From: Planctomycetota bacterium
Lineage (GTDB): Bacteria > Planctomycetota > UBA1135 > GCA-002686595
Direction: 5' to 3'
NCBI GenBank assembly: GCA_016709875.1
Contig: JADJLZ010000010.1
Coordinates: 1 to 64,000, forward strand
DNA: 64,000 nucleotides
The translations under genes were made by a program, and so were the position numbers. This document shows, in pieces, positions 34,977-44,752 of this stretch (the first letter of the stretch is position 1; every line of letters begins with the position of its first letter). The notes under the pieces were generated by a model. The model worked only from the letters and a program-made list of their open reading frames with translations, was not told the DNA's origin and ran no database searches.

Positions 34977-37010
34977 TCACAATCCCTTGCCCCAGTTGCT
35001 CTGGCCCCACGAGAACGAGGGTTCCGAGCCCTCGCTCATGAGGAAGATGCGCGGGCGGACATCGTCCTTCTCGACGGTCCAGTCCCAGTAGCGCAACAGG
35101 ATCTTGTACACCATCAGACCGACCTCGCCCTCGCCCCAGAGCAGGTAGCGCACCGCCTGCGACATCAGGTTGTCGCCGGTGAGCCCGATGAAGAGGCTGA
35201 CCGGGTCGAGCAGTTCGCTGAGGTAGGCGATCGTGTTCGCAACCGCGTTGGCGCCGTGGACCGTGATGACGAAGTCCCCGTTCATGCGCGCCATATGGAG
35301 CGTCAAGGGCGCGAGGAACTCGCTGCGGTTGTCCATCAGGTTGACGTGGAGGAAGGCCAGGGGACCCTCGATCTTGTAGTGCTCGCGCAGGCTGGCGGCC
35401 TTCTCCTTGCGTTCGACCTCGGTCGTGCCGCGCAGCGGAACGAGGTGCACCTTGCGCCCGACGATGCCGCGCCAGAGTTCCGCGGTGCCCTCGTCCGCGA
35501 GCTGGATCTCCGACACGCGCAGCTCTGTCGCGCGCTGGATGCGACTCAGCCCGCCGAGCACGAGGATCGCGAGCACGAAGCAGCCGCCGATGATGGCGCC
35601 CATCGGCCGGCCGATGACGTTGTCGACCAGCGTGAAGGCGAAGACCCCCGTGATGACCCAGAAATAGCCGCATTTCGCGAGGTCGGCGGCGCGCGCTACC
35701 AGGCCCGCGCGCGAGCGGAAATCGCCCCAGTGCGCGAGGGCCACAGCCAACGCTGCTGAGAGCATCAGCACCAACACGCCCGTCGCGTAGGCGCTGCCTT
35801 GCGCCTCGACGCTGGCGTCGAAGATCCAGGTGATGAGCAGCGAGATGCCGAACAGGATCAGCACCAGCGGCCGCCGGTACGCGGTCCACAGCGGTGCCAT
35901 CCCAAAGCGCGGGAGGTAGCGTGGGATCAGGTTCAAGAGCCCCGCCATCGCCGACGCTCCCGCGAACCACAGCACGGCGATCGTGCACACGTCGTAGGCG
36001 CTGCCCCAGAAATTGCCCAGCAATTCGTGCGCGAGATACGCGATCGCGCGGCCGGCTGCCGGGCCGTCAGCGGCATAGGCCTCGGCCGGGATCAGGAGCG
36101 TCGTCACGAAGCTCGAGAGCAGCAGCATCACGCTCATGATCAGCGCCGCGGTGAGCAGCAGCTTGCGCGTGGCGCGGATGCGGCCCTTGGGGGTCGGCGT
36201 CGTGGCGTCCTCCTGCGTGCCCTCGACGTGCGGCATGACCGCCACGCCGGTCTCGAACCCGCTCATCCCCAGCGCGAGCTTGGGAAACAGGATCGAGGAG
36301 GCGAGCAGCAGCGCGGCCCAGTCGCCGTGCATTTCCAGGCTGCCGGTCCAGTTCCGGAACAACTCGGGGCGGCCGAGGATCTCGACCATGCCGAACCCGA
36401 GCACGACGAGGTTGATCAGGATGTAGGGGATCGCGATCGCGATCGCGAGGCGGATCGCCTCGCGAAAGCCCTTCAGGAAGACCCCCGCGAGCAGTGCGAG
36501 CAGCCCCACCGTCGCCGCGAAGGAATGCCCTTCGAGGTACGGCTTCAGGACCGGATTCTCGACTGCGTGCTGCGCCGCGTCCGCGGCCGAGAGCGTCATC
36601 GTGATCACGAAGTCCGTGGCCGCGAACCCGAGCAGCACGAGCACGAAGACCTTGCCCTTCCAGCCGTGCAGCAGGCTCTCGAGCATCGCGATCGAGCCCT
36701 GGCCCGCGAAGGAACGCGCGGCGACCTGCGAGTACACCGGCACGGCGCCGAGCAGGGTCACCGCGACGAGCACCGCGGTCGCGATCGGCGAGAGGACTCC
36801 CGCGGCGAGCAGTGCGATGCCGGGCTGGTATCCGAGCGTCGAGAAGTAGTCGACGCCCGTGAGCCACAGCACGCGGTACCAGCGCTCGGGCTTTTCGTGG
36901 GCCTCGGCGCCTTCGGGTGCGGCGCCGGCGCGCATCCAACTCGAGACCACGTTCGTGGCCTGCGCGGTGCGCGGTACGGGGAGCGGGGGGAGCCTGAGAT
37001 CGGTTGCCAC
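34977..37010 (-). CDS. APC-type permease with soluble C-terminal domain
   Basis: A 677-residue transporter with about 12 helices over residues 45-505. It opens with WYRVLWLTGVDYFSTLGYQP and contains GQGSIAMLESLLHGWKG and SGFETGVAVMPHVEG. A 170-residue cytosolic domain follows (VHLVPLRGTTEVERKE, LLDPVSLFIGLTGDNL). It is close to APC permeases of the KUP/amino-acid kind; the substrate is not determinable. It stands 62 bases upstream of the SLC12-like gene on the same strand, so the two may be cotranscribed. Start GTG. Confidence 0.78.
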   Translation of the reverse strand: MATDLRLPPLPVPRTAQATNVVSSWMRAGAAPEGAEAHEKPERWYRVLWLTGVDYFSTLGYQPGIALLAAGVLSPIATAVLVAVTLLGAVPVYSQVAARSFAGQGSIAMLESLLHGWKGKVFVLVLLGFAATDFVITMTLSAADAAQHAVENPVLKPYLEGHSFAATVGLLALLAGVFLKGFREAIRLAIAIAIPYILINLVVLGFGMVEILGRPELFRNWTGSLEMHGDWAALLLASSILFPKLALGMSGFETGVAVMPHVEGTQEDATTPTPKGRIRATRKLLLTAALIMSVMLLLSSFVTTLLIPAEAYAADGPAAGRAIAYLAHELLGNFWGSAYDVCTIAVLWFAGASAMAGLLNLIPRYLPRFGMAPLWTAYRRPLVLILFGISLLITWIFDASVEAQGSAYATGVLVLMLSAALAVALAHWGDFRSRAGLVARAADLAKCGYFWVITGVFAFTLVDNVIGRPMGAIIGGCFVLAILVLGGLSRIQRATELRVSEIQLADEGTAELWRGIVGRKVHLVPLRGTTEVERKEKAASLREHYKIEGPLAFLHVNLMDNRSEFLAPLTLHMARMNGDFVITVHGANAVANTIAYLSELLDPVSLFIGLTGDNLMSQAVRYLLWGEGEVGLMVYKILLRYWDWTVEKDDVRPRIFLMSEGSEPSFSWGQSNWGKGL

Positions 37011-37116
37011 GGCGAGAGCCTAGGAAGGAGGCGAGCCGAGGTCGACCCCCGCTCGTCGTTCGAGCGGGAGTCCTTCGCTCGCGCACAGGCGGCCATTCGA
37101 GTACAACGATGAATCG

Positions 37117-39012
37117 GTGACTCCTTCCGACGTGCCACGAACGCCCGTTGACCCGCAGCAGCGGCCCACGGACGAGCCCGAGCCCCGGCCCCGGCCGAGC
37201 GGCTTGTTGAGCACGCTGCCCTCTGGCTTCCTCGCCCGGGTGGGGCGGCGCGTGCGCATGTTCGCCCGCATGCGGAGGCTGTACTGGCTGCGCGCGCGCA
37301 TCCGTTTCGCGCCCAGCGAGAGTCAGCGACTCTTCGTGCTCACGGCCCTGATCGGGGCCTCATGCGGCCTCGCGGCGGTGGCCTTTCACCTGCTGATCCG
37401 CGTGCTCGAGATCAACCTGATCGAACGCGCGCTGGACGCGCAGGGGGCCTCGCAGATCTTCTGGACGATCGCCACGCCCACGCTCGGTGGCCTGGCCTGC
37501 GGGGTTCTCCTGCAGTACGTGTTTCCCAAGGCGCGCGGCAGCGGCATCCCGGAGGTCAAGGCGATCTTCGCGCAGCGCGGGAGGCAACTGAGCATCCGCA
37601 ATGCCTTCGGCAAGTTCGGCGTGGGCGCGCTGCAGATCGGCACGGGCGCCTCGCTCGGACGCGAAGGGCCGACCGTGCACATTTGCGCCGGCATCGCGAC
37701 GGTCTTCGGGCGCGTCACGAAGCTCTCGCCGCGCAACATGCGCCGGCTGCTTCCGGTCGGCGCCGCGGCCGGCATCGCGGCCGCGTTCAACGCGCCAATC
37801 GCCGCCGTGACCTTCACGATCGAGGAGATCGTGGGCGACCTCGACAAGACCGTGCTCTCGGGTGTGATCGTCGCCGCAGCGATCGCGGCCGTGATCGAGC
37901 GCAGCGTGCTGGGCGAGCACCCGATCTTCGACATCCCGCGCACCTACGGCCTCGAGCACGTCTCGTCGCTGCTCGTCTACGCGCTGCTGGGGATCGCGGC
38001 AGCCGGCGTGTCGGTGGTGTTCACAGATTCGCTGCTCTGGCTGCGCAAGCACTTCGGCGAATCGAAGCTGCTGCCCGGCTGGGCCAAGCCCGCCGCGGGT
38101 GGTGCGGTCGCGGGAGCGCTCGCGGTCGTGGCGCTGCACTGGTTCGGCACACGGGGCGTGACGGGCGGCGGCTACCTGACGCTCGAGGCGGCGCTCAATG
38201 GCCAGGTACTGACCACCACGATGGTCGTCCTGTGCGGCATGAAGATCATCGCCACGGTCTGCTGCTACGCGAGCGGCGGCGCAGGCGGCATCTTCGCGCC
38301 GGCGCTCTTCATCGGCGGCATGCTCGGCGGCGCAGTCGGCGCGCTCGACGCGGAACTGCTCGGCCACACCAACGTGATGATCGGCAGCTTCACGCTGGTC
38401 GGCATGGGCGCCGTCTTCGCCGGCATCATCCGCGCGCCGATCACCTCCGTGCTGATCATCGCCGAGATGACCGGCGGCTATTCGCTGATCCTGCCGCTGA
38501 TGATCGCCAACATGATCTCCTACGGCCTCGCTCGCCGGCTGCGCCCCGCGCCGATCTACGACGCGCTGCTCGAGCAGGACGGCATCCACCTGCGCTCGAC
38601 GACGGGCATGCACGTGCTCGAGGCGATCCCGCTCGAGCAGGTGATGGGCCCCAGGGTCATGCCGATCAGCTTCGAGGAGTCGACACACGCGAGCGACCTC
38701 GTCAGCGCGCGCACGCGCCAGGAGGTCTATCCCGTGCTCGAGCACGGCACGGGCCGGCTGCTCGGCCTGGTCACCGACGAGGAGCTCGACATCCTGGCCA
38801 AGGAGCACGGGCTCGAGCACTTCCTCAACGCCTCCGACGTGATGCGTCCGCCCGTGAGCGTGCGCCTGCGCGACGATTTGCGCACCGTGCTCGAGACGAT
38901 GCTCGCGCACCACCTCCGGCGCGTGCCCGTGGTCGACGAGGAGCAGCGCGTCACGGGGATCGTCGACGAGGAGACGATCGCGCGCTCGTACCTGCGCGGC
39001 AACACGGCCTGA
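37117..39012 (+). CDS. ClC-type chloride transporter with CBS domains
   Basis: A 631-residue ClC protein. Selectivity motifs are GSGIPEV (141-147), GREGP (181-185, with the gating Glu) and GGIFAPALF near residue 390. A Glu pair in FTIEEI and a Tyr in PAPIYDALLE match the proton glutamate and central tyrosine of Cl-/H+ antiporters, so exchange rather than channel activity is likely. Two CBS domains (about 510-630) end the protein and could sense adenine nucleotides. It is divergent from the APC permease (106 bases). Start GTG. Confidence 0.87.
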   Translation: MTPSDVPRTPVDPQQRPTDEPEPRPRPSGLLSTLPSGFLARVGRRVRMFARMRRLYWLRARIRFAPSESQRLFVLTALIGASCGLAAVAFHLLIRVLEINLIERALDAQGASQIFWTIATPTLGGLACGVLLQYVFPKARGSGIPEVKAIFAQRGRQLSIRNAFGKFGVGALQIGTGASLGREGPTVHICAGIATVFGRVTKLSPRNMRRLLPVGAAAGIAAAFNAPIAAVTFTIEEIVGDLDKTVLSGVIVAAAIAAVIERSVLGEHPIFDIPRTYGLEHVSSLLVYALLGIAAAGVSVVFTDSLLWLRKHFGESKLLPGWAKPAAGGAVAGALAVVALHWFGTRGVTGGGYLTLEAALNGQVLTTTMVVLCGMKIIATVCCYASGGAGGIFAPALFIGGMLGGAVGALDAELLGHTNVMIGSFTLVGMGAVFAGIIRAPITSVLIIAEMTGGYSLILPLMIANMISYGLARRLRPAPIYDALLEQDGIHLRSTTGMHVLEAIPLEQVMGPRVMPISFEESTHASDLVSARTRQEVYPVLEHGTGRLLGLVTDEELDILAKEHGLEHFLNASDVMRPPVSVRLRDDLRTVLETMLAHHLRRVPVVDEEQRVTGIVDEETIARSYLRGNTA

Positions 39013-39024
39013 GCCGCGCCGCGC

Positions 39025-40887
39025 TCAGGGCCAGCGGATCAGCGTCTCCCCGTTCGCCGAGTCCGCATTTGCGCGCGGCGGAACGGGGAGGCGTGCGAGC
39101 TCGACCAGACCGCGGTAGAGCACGAGCTCCTGCACGGCCGGACCGCACGCGAGACGCTCGGAGCGGCCATCGGAGAGGCGCACACATTCGATGCTCGTCG
39201 GCAACGCCCCGGTGAGCGACCACAGCGGCTCGAGCCCCGCGGCTCCGCGTGCACACAGCCGGTCCGGCGGCTCGTCGGCGGCCTGGCTCTCGAAGCGAAA
39301 GGCTCGCAGCGCATCCAAGCGCACGACCAGCGCGTCGCTGCGCGCGAGAGGAGCGAGCGTCATGCGTGTCGGCAGGCAGCCTGCGCGCGTGGCCACGAGC
39401 TCGATCCAGCCCTCCGGCGCGTCCGCGATCTCGAAGCTCCCGTCGGCTGCAGTGTGCGCGCGCATGCGGCTGCGCATGCTGAACTCGCCGGGTCCGCGCT
39501 GCGCACCAGCGCGCCCGACGCCGACGAGCGCATCCGTGAGCGGGGCACCCGTCTCGTCGAGCACACGGCCGCGCAGCACGCGCACGCCGCTGCGCTCCAG
39601 GCGCAACACGATCCCGATCGTGCCGGCTGCGAGAGCTGTCGAGCGCAGCTCGACCTCGCCGCGTGCAGATCGATCGCGACCCCAGGCGAGCAGCGTGTAC
39701 GTGCGCGCGGCGAGGTCGCCGAATTCGAACAGGCCTTTGGCGTCCGTGCGCACTTCGAGGCGCCCGCCGAGCAGTCCCTCGGCGAACTCTCGCGCGCTGT
39801 TTCCCGGATCGAGCGCGGTTGGGTCCTCGAGGCGCACGCGCCAGCCCTTGAGCGGCTTGCCGTCCGCGTCGACGAGTGCGCCCGCAAGCGCCAGCGCGGG
39901 CCCGGGTAGCTCGAGCCGCTCGGGCGGCAGCGTCGGCGCCGTGGGATCGACGCGTTCCCCGTAGCGCGCGAGGATCGCGGGCTGGAAGCCGCGCGTGATC
40001 GCGACGAGCGGTGTCTGCGGCACGAACCACGCGCAGTGCAGTCGGAAGCGGCCCTGCTCGCCCGCGTGCGTGCGCGCCGCGCCGAAGACGACCAGTGCGC
40101 CGGGAGCGGGCGAGCCGTCGGCGTGCACGACCGTGCCCTCGAGCAGCGGGCCGAGCGATTCCTCGGGCTGCAGGACGATGCGCACGGGGCCCGAGACGGG
40201 CAGGACGAACGAGCGCTCGTCGGTGCGCCACTCGGTGAGCGAGGTGCGCAAGCGCAGCTTCGGCACGGCGGGCAGGTCGGTCAGCACGAAACGGCCGCCG
40301 GCGCCGCTGCGAGCGAAATAGGACGGGCTGACCTCATCCGGCGCGGTGTCGGGGTGCGCGACGACCAACGCGCCCTCGAGCGGACTCCCCGAGGGATCGA
40401 GCACGACGCCCTCGAGCGGCTCGATACGTGCGGCGACCACCACGAGTTCCGTGCCCGCAGCTGCGAGTTCCGCGCGGCCGTAGCGCACCGTCGCCCAGCC
40501 CGGCGCGACGATCTCGATCTCGCAGGGCGTGGACTCGACGAGCAGCGAGAACTTGCCCGCGTCGTCGGATGTCGCACTCGGGCGCGGGTCGCGATCGTCC
40601 TCGCGCAAGCCGACGCCGAGTCCGGGGAGCGGCGCCCCGTCGACACCGACGACGCGGCCCTCGACGAAAATCCCCTCGGGCAGCGTGCCCGGGAGCTCGG
40701 CAGCCGCCTGCGCGGGTGCGCTGCGCGCCGAAGAGGGCGCCTCGTGCACACTCGCCGCGGATTGCGGCGCGTCCGGAGGTTGCGGAGTCGAAAGCGGGCC
40801 GGGAGCCTCGCGCTGCGCGAAGTTCCACGCCGCCCAGCCGAGCGCGAGGACGACGAGCAGGAGGAGAGGGAGGATGCGCGGCTTCAA
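39025..40887 (-). CDS. Carboxypeptidase-regulatory-like repeat protein
   Basis: A 620-residue envelope protein with an N-terminal membrane anchor (residues 4-22) and a Pro/Ala-rich linker. About five beta-sandwich repeats of the carboxypeptidase-regulatory or transthyretin-like type follow (VVGVDGAPLPGLGVGLREDD, GGRFVLTDLPAV, DETGAPLTDALVGVGRAG, ADGSFEIADAPEG). No enzyme motif is seen, so it is probably structural or binding. The best start is TTG 40887, directly before the anchor; no ATG or GTG alternative fits. Confidence 0.7.
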   Translation of the reverse strand: MKPRILPLLLLVVLALGWAAWNFAQREAPGPLSTPQPPDAPQSAASVHEAPSSARSAPAQAAAELPGTLPEGIFVEGRVVGVDGAPLPGLGVGLREDDRDPRPSATSDDAGKFSLLVESTPCEIEIVAPGWATVRYGRAELAAAGTELVVVAARIEPLEGVVLDPSGSPLEGALVVAHPDTAPDEVSPSYFARSGAGGRFVLTDLPAVPKLRLRTSLTEWRTDERSFVLPVSGPVRIVLQPEESLGPLLEGTVVHADGSPAPGALVVFGAARTHAGEQGRFRLHCAWFVPQTPLVAITRGFQPAILARYGERVDPTAPTLPPERLELPGPALALAGALVDADGKPLKGWRVRLEDPTALDPGNSAREFAEGLLGGRLEVRTDAKGLFEFGDLAARTYTLLAWGRDRSARGEVELRSTALAAGTIGIVLRLERSGVRVLRGRVLDETGAPLTDALVGVGRAGAQRGPGEFSMRSRMRAHTAADGSFEIADAPEGWIELVATRAGCLPTRMTLAPLARSDALVVRLDALRAFRFESQAADEPPDRLCARGAAGLEPLWSLTGALPTSIECVRLSDGRSERLACGPAVQELVLYRGLVELARLPVPPRANADSANGETLIRWP

Positions 40888-40908
40888 GCGCGTAGACCGG
40901 GAATGGCA

Positions 40909-40938
40909 GCGGGGCGGAGACTCAGGTCTCCGCCCCGC
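40909..40938 (-). terminator. 13-bp perfect hairpin, terminator
   Basis: GCGGGGCGGAGAC and GTCTCCGCCCCGC pair without mismatch around the loop TCAG. It lies 27 bases downstream of the lipoprotein stop and just upstream of the next minus-strand gene, the right place to end the lipoprotein transcript. Confidence 0.7.
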
Positions 40939-40964
40939 ATGTTACTCGTCGAGAGTGCCCTCGT

Positions 40965-42695
40965 TCAGCGGTTCTCGTACTCGAGCACGTAGTAGTAGGT
41001 CGCGCCGTTGCCGGCGTTGGCGTCCGAGATGCGCACGAAGTAGTTGCCGCTCGCGGGCGCGGTCCAGACGAGGCTGTTCGTCGGGAGCGAATCCGTGACG
41101 GACTCGGTGAAGACGCCGCTCGTGACGGGCACGCTCGTGCTCGAGGCGACGAGCGTGTCCGTCTCGTCGAGGATCTCGATCAGCGGCGCGAGGTCCGAGC
41201 CGTGGCCCGAGAAGTTGAAGCTGCCGTTGCTGTCGGTGGCCGAGTCGGACGCGTAGCAGGAGAAGCGCACGAGCTTGTCCTTGGTCAGCGCCACCTTGTA
41301 GGTGTCGACGTCGCCATTCGGATCGATCGCGCCCGAGACGCGCTCGACGAGCGGCGCGGCATCGGCGTCGAGGTCGTTGGGCTCGACCTCGTAGGTCGAG
41401 GACTGGAAGCGCGTGAGCTCGAGCCGGTAGTCGGTCAGCGAGGCGGCGCCGGCGACACGGATGTAGAACGTGCCCGTCTCCTGCAGGATCGCGGTCATGA
41501 CCTGGAAATCGTCGTCGCCGCCCGAGGTGAGGTCCGTTGTGCCGTCGGTCCCCACGAGCGTAACGCTGACGGTGGCGGTCGCGTCCTGCTTGATGCTGGA
41601 GTCGAAGCGCTGCAGACGAACCATGTCGCCAGCCTTGCCGCTGAACTTGTAGAAGTCGGTCTCGCCGACGTCGAGCGTGCCCTTGGCGCGGCCGCCGTAG
41701 GCGATCGAGTTCGCGGTCGCCGCATCGTCATTGGGCTCGACTTCCGTGCTGCCATTGGCGGCCGAGGTCGTGAAGCTGAGGAAGTACTCGCCCGACATGC
41801 CCAGGTCGTACTGGTCAACCGCGAAAAAGTACGTGCCGGGCGTGTCGATCTCGTACTGGATGCCCGAGTCGTAGAAGACGGCGTCATCGTTGCTGAAGAG
41901 CTGGGTCGTGCCGTCAGTGTCGTACAGCGAGGCGATGGTGTCGTAGTAGATCGCCGTGTCGTCGTGCACGCCGTTCTGGTACGCCGTGAGCTGGAAGCGC
42001 ACGACGGTCGGGCTGCTGATCGTGAAGGAGTAGTAGTCGAGCTCGTCCGCGACGTGGTAGCCGTGGATCGTGCCGGTGTGAATCGCCTGCGCCGTGCTGA
42101 AGTCGTCGTTTTCGCCGCTCACGCCGCGCGCCTCGGCCTCTTCCTGCATCCCCGGCAGCGAGACGTAGCTCGCGCGCAGGATGTACGCGCCGCCGTCGAG
42201 CGTGTCGTCGTCCTGCGTCACACAGGCGTAGTACGTGCCGGTCGCGGGCACCTTGAAGAGCGGGATGTCGAGGTCGTGGTAGCCCCAGCTCCAGCCGTCG
42301 CTGAAGTTGCCCGAGAAGTCCTGCTCGAGCAGCTTGGCATTGGCATTGGTGTCGGTGTCGAGGATCGTGAGGCGCGGGATGTTCCCGTTCGTGTCCCAAT
42401 CCGCCTGGTCGTTGCGTGTGCCGAAGAGCTCGAACTTGACGATCTTGCCGGCGGCGAGCGGGAGTGCGAAGCAGTCGACATCGCCGGCAATCGCGACCGA
42501 ACCGAGGATCGGCGTGCCGACCTTGAGCGCGTTGGCGGCCGCCGGGGTGTCGTTCGGGACGGTTTCGTCCTCGCTGATCGCGGTGGGGACGCCGCCGCCG
42601 CCGCTGCTGCTGCTGCAGGCGGACAGTGCCGCCAGGAGTGCGATGGGTGCCAGGGCGACGAAGCGCAGCTTGGCGGAATGGATGGACTGGGTCAT
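40965..42695 (-). CDS. PPC-domain lipoprotein
   Basis: A 576-residue lipoprotein (lipobox LSAC near residue 27, then a Ser/Gly linker). It has four tandem bacterial pre-peptidase C-terminal-like beta domains, each introduced by an E--PND-type box (EDETVPND, GENDDFS, EVEPNDDAATA, EVEPNDLDADA) and containing D-D-Y-F/Y-F and GTYY/GTFY strands. These modules are usual in secreted planctomycete proteins and bind or fold extracellularly. The ATG at 42695 has AGGAAGAG upstream. Confidence 0.78.
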   Translation of the reverse strand: MTQSIHSAKLRFVALAPIALLAALSACSSSSGGGGVPTAISEDETVPNDTPAAANALKVGTPILGSVAIAGDVDCFALPLAAGKIVKFELFGTRNDQADWDTNGNIPRLTILDTDTNANAKLLEQDFSGNFSDGWSWGYHDLDIPLFKVPATGTYYACVTQDDDTLDGGAYILRASYVSLPGMQEEAEARGVSGENDDFSTAQAIHTGTIHGYHVADELDYYSFTISSPTVVRFQLTAYQNGVHDDTAIYYDTIASLYDTDGTTQLFSNDDAVFYDSGIQYEIDTPGTYFFAVDQYDLGMSGEYFLSFTTSAANGSTEVEPNDDAATANSIAYGGRAKGTLDVGETDFYKFSGKAGDMVRLQRFDSSIKQDATATVSVTLVGTDGTTDLTSGGDDDFQVMTAILQETGTFYIRVAGAASLTDYRLELTRFQSSTYEVEPNDLDADAAPLVERVSGAIDPNGDVDTYKVALTKDKLVRFSCYASDSATDSNGSFNFSGHGSDLAPLIEILDETDTLVASSTSVPVTSGVFTESVTDSLPTNSLVWTAPASGNYFVRISDANAGNGATYYYVLEYENR

Positions 42696-43157
42696 GGGGG
42701 CTCTTCCTCGGATTGAAAACACGAATGGACGGCGGACGATGGAGCTCGTGCGGAGGAGCGCGCCTGCAGCCGCAACTCAGCGCAATCCCGCGCCGTTGCG
42801 GGACCCTCTGCGCCGATTGCACTGTTTTGCACGCGCTCCGACGAGCGTAGTGCGGCCGTCAACCGCACGCATGCGAGTCTAGCGATCCCCCGCTGGCGGA
42901 TCAGCAGGCGAATCGCGGAATCGTCGCGAGGAGGTTCCACGACGGCACTCGTAGTTTGTGCCGTGATTCCGGCTTCAAATACGCGGTATCACCGATTGAA
43001 GCGAACGGCGGGGCTGAATTCGCCAACTCGCGCGAGCGAGAGTGATGCGAGGCGGGGAGGGAGTGCTCGCACCGCGGTGAATCGGAGTCAGCGCCGCGGA
43101 GCACGAGTTCGAGAAAGATGCCGCGCGCAGTCAGCACACCATCCCAGCGACCCGTAT
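42696..43157. other. Intergenic stretch without a gene
   Basis: No credible gene is visible in these 462 bases. A small hairpin (TCCCGC, GCCGTT loop, GCGGGA; 42786-42803) lies 90 bases before the lipoprotein start. The promoter of the lipoprotein gene should be in the right-hand part of its upstream 150 bases. Confidence 0.4.
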
Positions 43158-44069
43158 TCACGATCCAGGACTGGAATCCGTGAGCCAGTCCGGGCGCGAG
43201 CGCAGCTTGAGCAGGCGCCCGTCCGCGGGATGGCGCACGCTGAGCGCCGTCGCGTGCAGGAAGTAGCCTCCGTCGCCCGGCCGCACGGCGTGGATCGGCA
43301 GTCCACCCGCGCCGAAGAGCGGATCGCCCACGAGCGGCGCGCCGCAGGCCGCGAGGTGGATGCGGATCTGGTCGGGCCTGCCCGTGATCGGCTGCGCGGC
43401 CACGAGCGAACGGTCGTGAGCGTGGTCGCGCGCGAGCACGCGCAGGCGCGTCGTCGACGGCCGGCCACCCGGCTGCACGCAGGAGACATCGAGCGGTCCG
43501 TGCGGAAGCGTTCCGATCGGGTGGCGTGCGATGCACGAGACCGGCAGGGCGGTGCCCTGCGCGAGCGCGAGGTAGGTCTTGGTGGCGCTGAAGTCGCGGA
43601 ACTGCGCCGAGAGGAAGGCCAGCGCGCGGGTGTGCTTGCCGAAGAGCACCAGGCCCGAGGTCCCGCGGCCCAGGCGGTGGACCGGCGAGCTCTGCGCGCG
43701 CGCGGGCGAACTGCGCCGCACGACGTAGAGCAGCGTGTTCGCGTGGTACGCGCCGGCGGGCAGCACCTGCAGGCCCGAGGGCTTGTCGACGACGAGCACG
43801 TCTTCGTCCTCGTAGGCGACACCGAAGTGGAGCGGCGCCTCGGGCTCCTCCCAGGGCGGGCGATGGAACTCGAGCCGGTCGCCCGCTCGCAACACGCGCT
43901 CGCAGTCCGCGACGACGCCGTTGACGAGCACCTGCCCGTCCTCGATCGCGCGGCGCCAGGCGGCGTGCGAGGAGTGCTGGAAGCGCGCGGCGTGGTACGC
44001 GAGCACCTGCTCGCCCGCGTCGGCCGGGCGGACCAGGTCACGGTAGGTGTAGCCGTCGTTCTTGGGCAC
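43158..44069 (-). CDS. RluA-family pseudouridine synthase, HRLG variant
   Basis: A 303-residue protein with an S4-like N-terminus (residues 25-70) and an RluA-type domain (EDVLVVDKPSGLQVLPAG, TSGLVLFGKH, TKTYLALAQG, GRPDQIRIHLAACG, VGDPLFG). The usual HRLD motif, whose Asp attacks the uridine, reads HRLGRGTSG here (Gly134). As far as I recall, HRLGRGTSG also occurs in a conserved plant and cyanobacterial subgroup, so this may be a natural variant and not a dead gene. The RNA target is unknown. Confidence 0.83.
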   Translation of the reverse strand: MPKNDGYTYRDLVRPADAGEQVLAYHAARFQHSSHAAWRRAIEDGQVLVNGVVADCERVLRAGDRLEFHRPPWEEPEAPLHFGVAYEDEDVLVVDKPSGLQVLPAGAYHANTLLYVVRRSSPARAQSSPVHRLGRGTSGLVLFGKHTRALAFLSAQFRDFSATKTYLALAQGTALPVSCIARHPIGTLPHGPLDVSCVQPGGRPSTTRLRVLARDHAHDRSLVAAQPITGRPDQIRIHLAACGAPLVGDPLFGAGGLPIHAVRPGDGGYFLHATALSVRHPADGRLLKLRSRPDWLTDSSPGS

Positions 44070-44197
44070 GTTGGCCGGCCATCATGCCCTGTCGGCGGCG
44101 CACGTGTGAGGTTCGAGCACCCGGCGACGCGTCCCGCTGTGCGATGATCGCCCCTTGTCGCATCCGCCCGGCCCTCACGGACGAAGGTCCACCCCAG

Positions 44198-44743
44198 ATG
44201 AACGCTCTCCGCATCCTTTCGCTGGCCTTCCTGATCCCAGTGGCGCTGCCTTCCTGCAAGTCGGCCATCCCCAACCGCGAGATCCTCGGCCAGGGCTTTC
44301 CCGCGGTCGTGGGCGAGTCGCTCGCGGGCGAACGGATGGAGCTGCCCGCGCACTCCGGGCCTGCGGTGCTGCTCGTGGGCTACGCGCAGGACGCCCAGTT
44401 CGATGCGGACCGCTGGATCTACGGCCTGCTGCAGGCGAAGCCGACCGCGACCATCCTCGAAGTGCCGACGATCCCTGGACTCTTTCCGCGCGTGGCCTCG
44501 GGCTGGATCGATTCGGGGATGCGCAGCGGGATCCCGAGCGAGGACTGGGCTTCGGTCGTGACGGTCTACGGCTCGGATGCCGGCCGGATCGCCGAGTTCA
44601 CCGGCAACGAGAAGCCGCGCAACATCCGCGTGCTGCTGCTCGACAGCGAGGGACGCGTGCGCTGGTTCCACGACCGCGGATTCTCCGCGGGCAAGCTGCT
44701 GGAGCTCGACCAGGCGATCCGGGCGCTGCCCGCGCAGAAGTGA
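44198..44743 (+). CDS. Thioredoxin-fold-like lipoprotein
   Basis: A 181-residue lipoprotein (signal ending PVALPSC near residue 20). The mature part (PNREILGQGFP, LLVGYAQDAQFDADRWIYG, NIRVLLLDSEGRVRWFHDRGFS) looks like a redox-inactive thioredoxin/AhpC-like fold without a CxxC pair. I assign no activity. Nine bases separate it from the next gene. Confidence 0.6.
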   Translation: MNALRILSLAFLIPVALPSCKSAIPNREILGQGFPAVVGESLAGERMELPAHSGPAVLLVGYAQDAQFDADRWIYGLLQAKPTATILEVPTIPGLFPRVASGWIDSGMRSGIPSEDWASVVTVYGSDAGRIAEFTGNEKPRNIRVLLLDSEGRVRWFHDRGFSAGKLLELDQAIRALPAQK

Positions 44744-44752
44744 TTCTCTCCC

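Noticed and set aside
33761..37112. Several plus-strand open frames opposite the two transporter genes
   Set aside because: They are rich in Arg, His, Asp and Glu without hydrophobic cores and are antisense to clear membrane proteins.
42901..43536. Minus-strand frame overlapping the RluA gene
   Set aside because: Its coherent part is only a shadow of the pseudouridine synthase; the remainder has no protein character.
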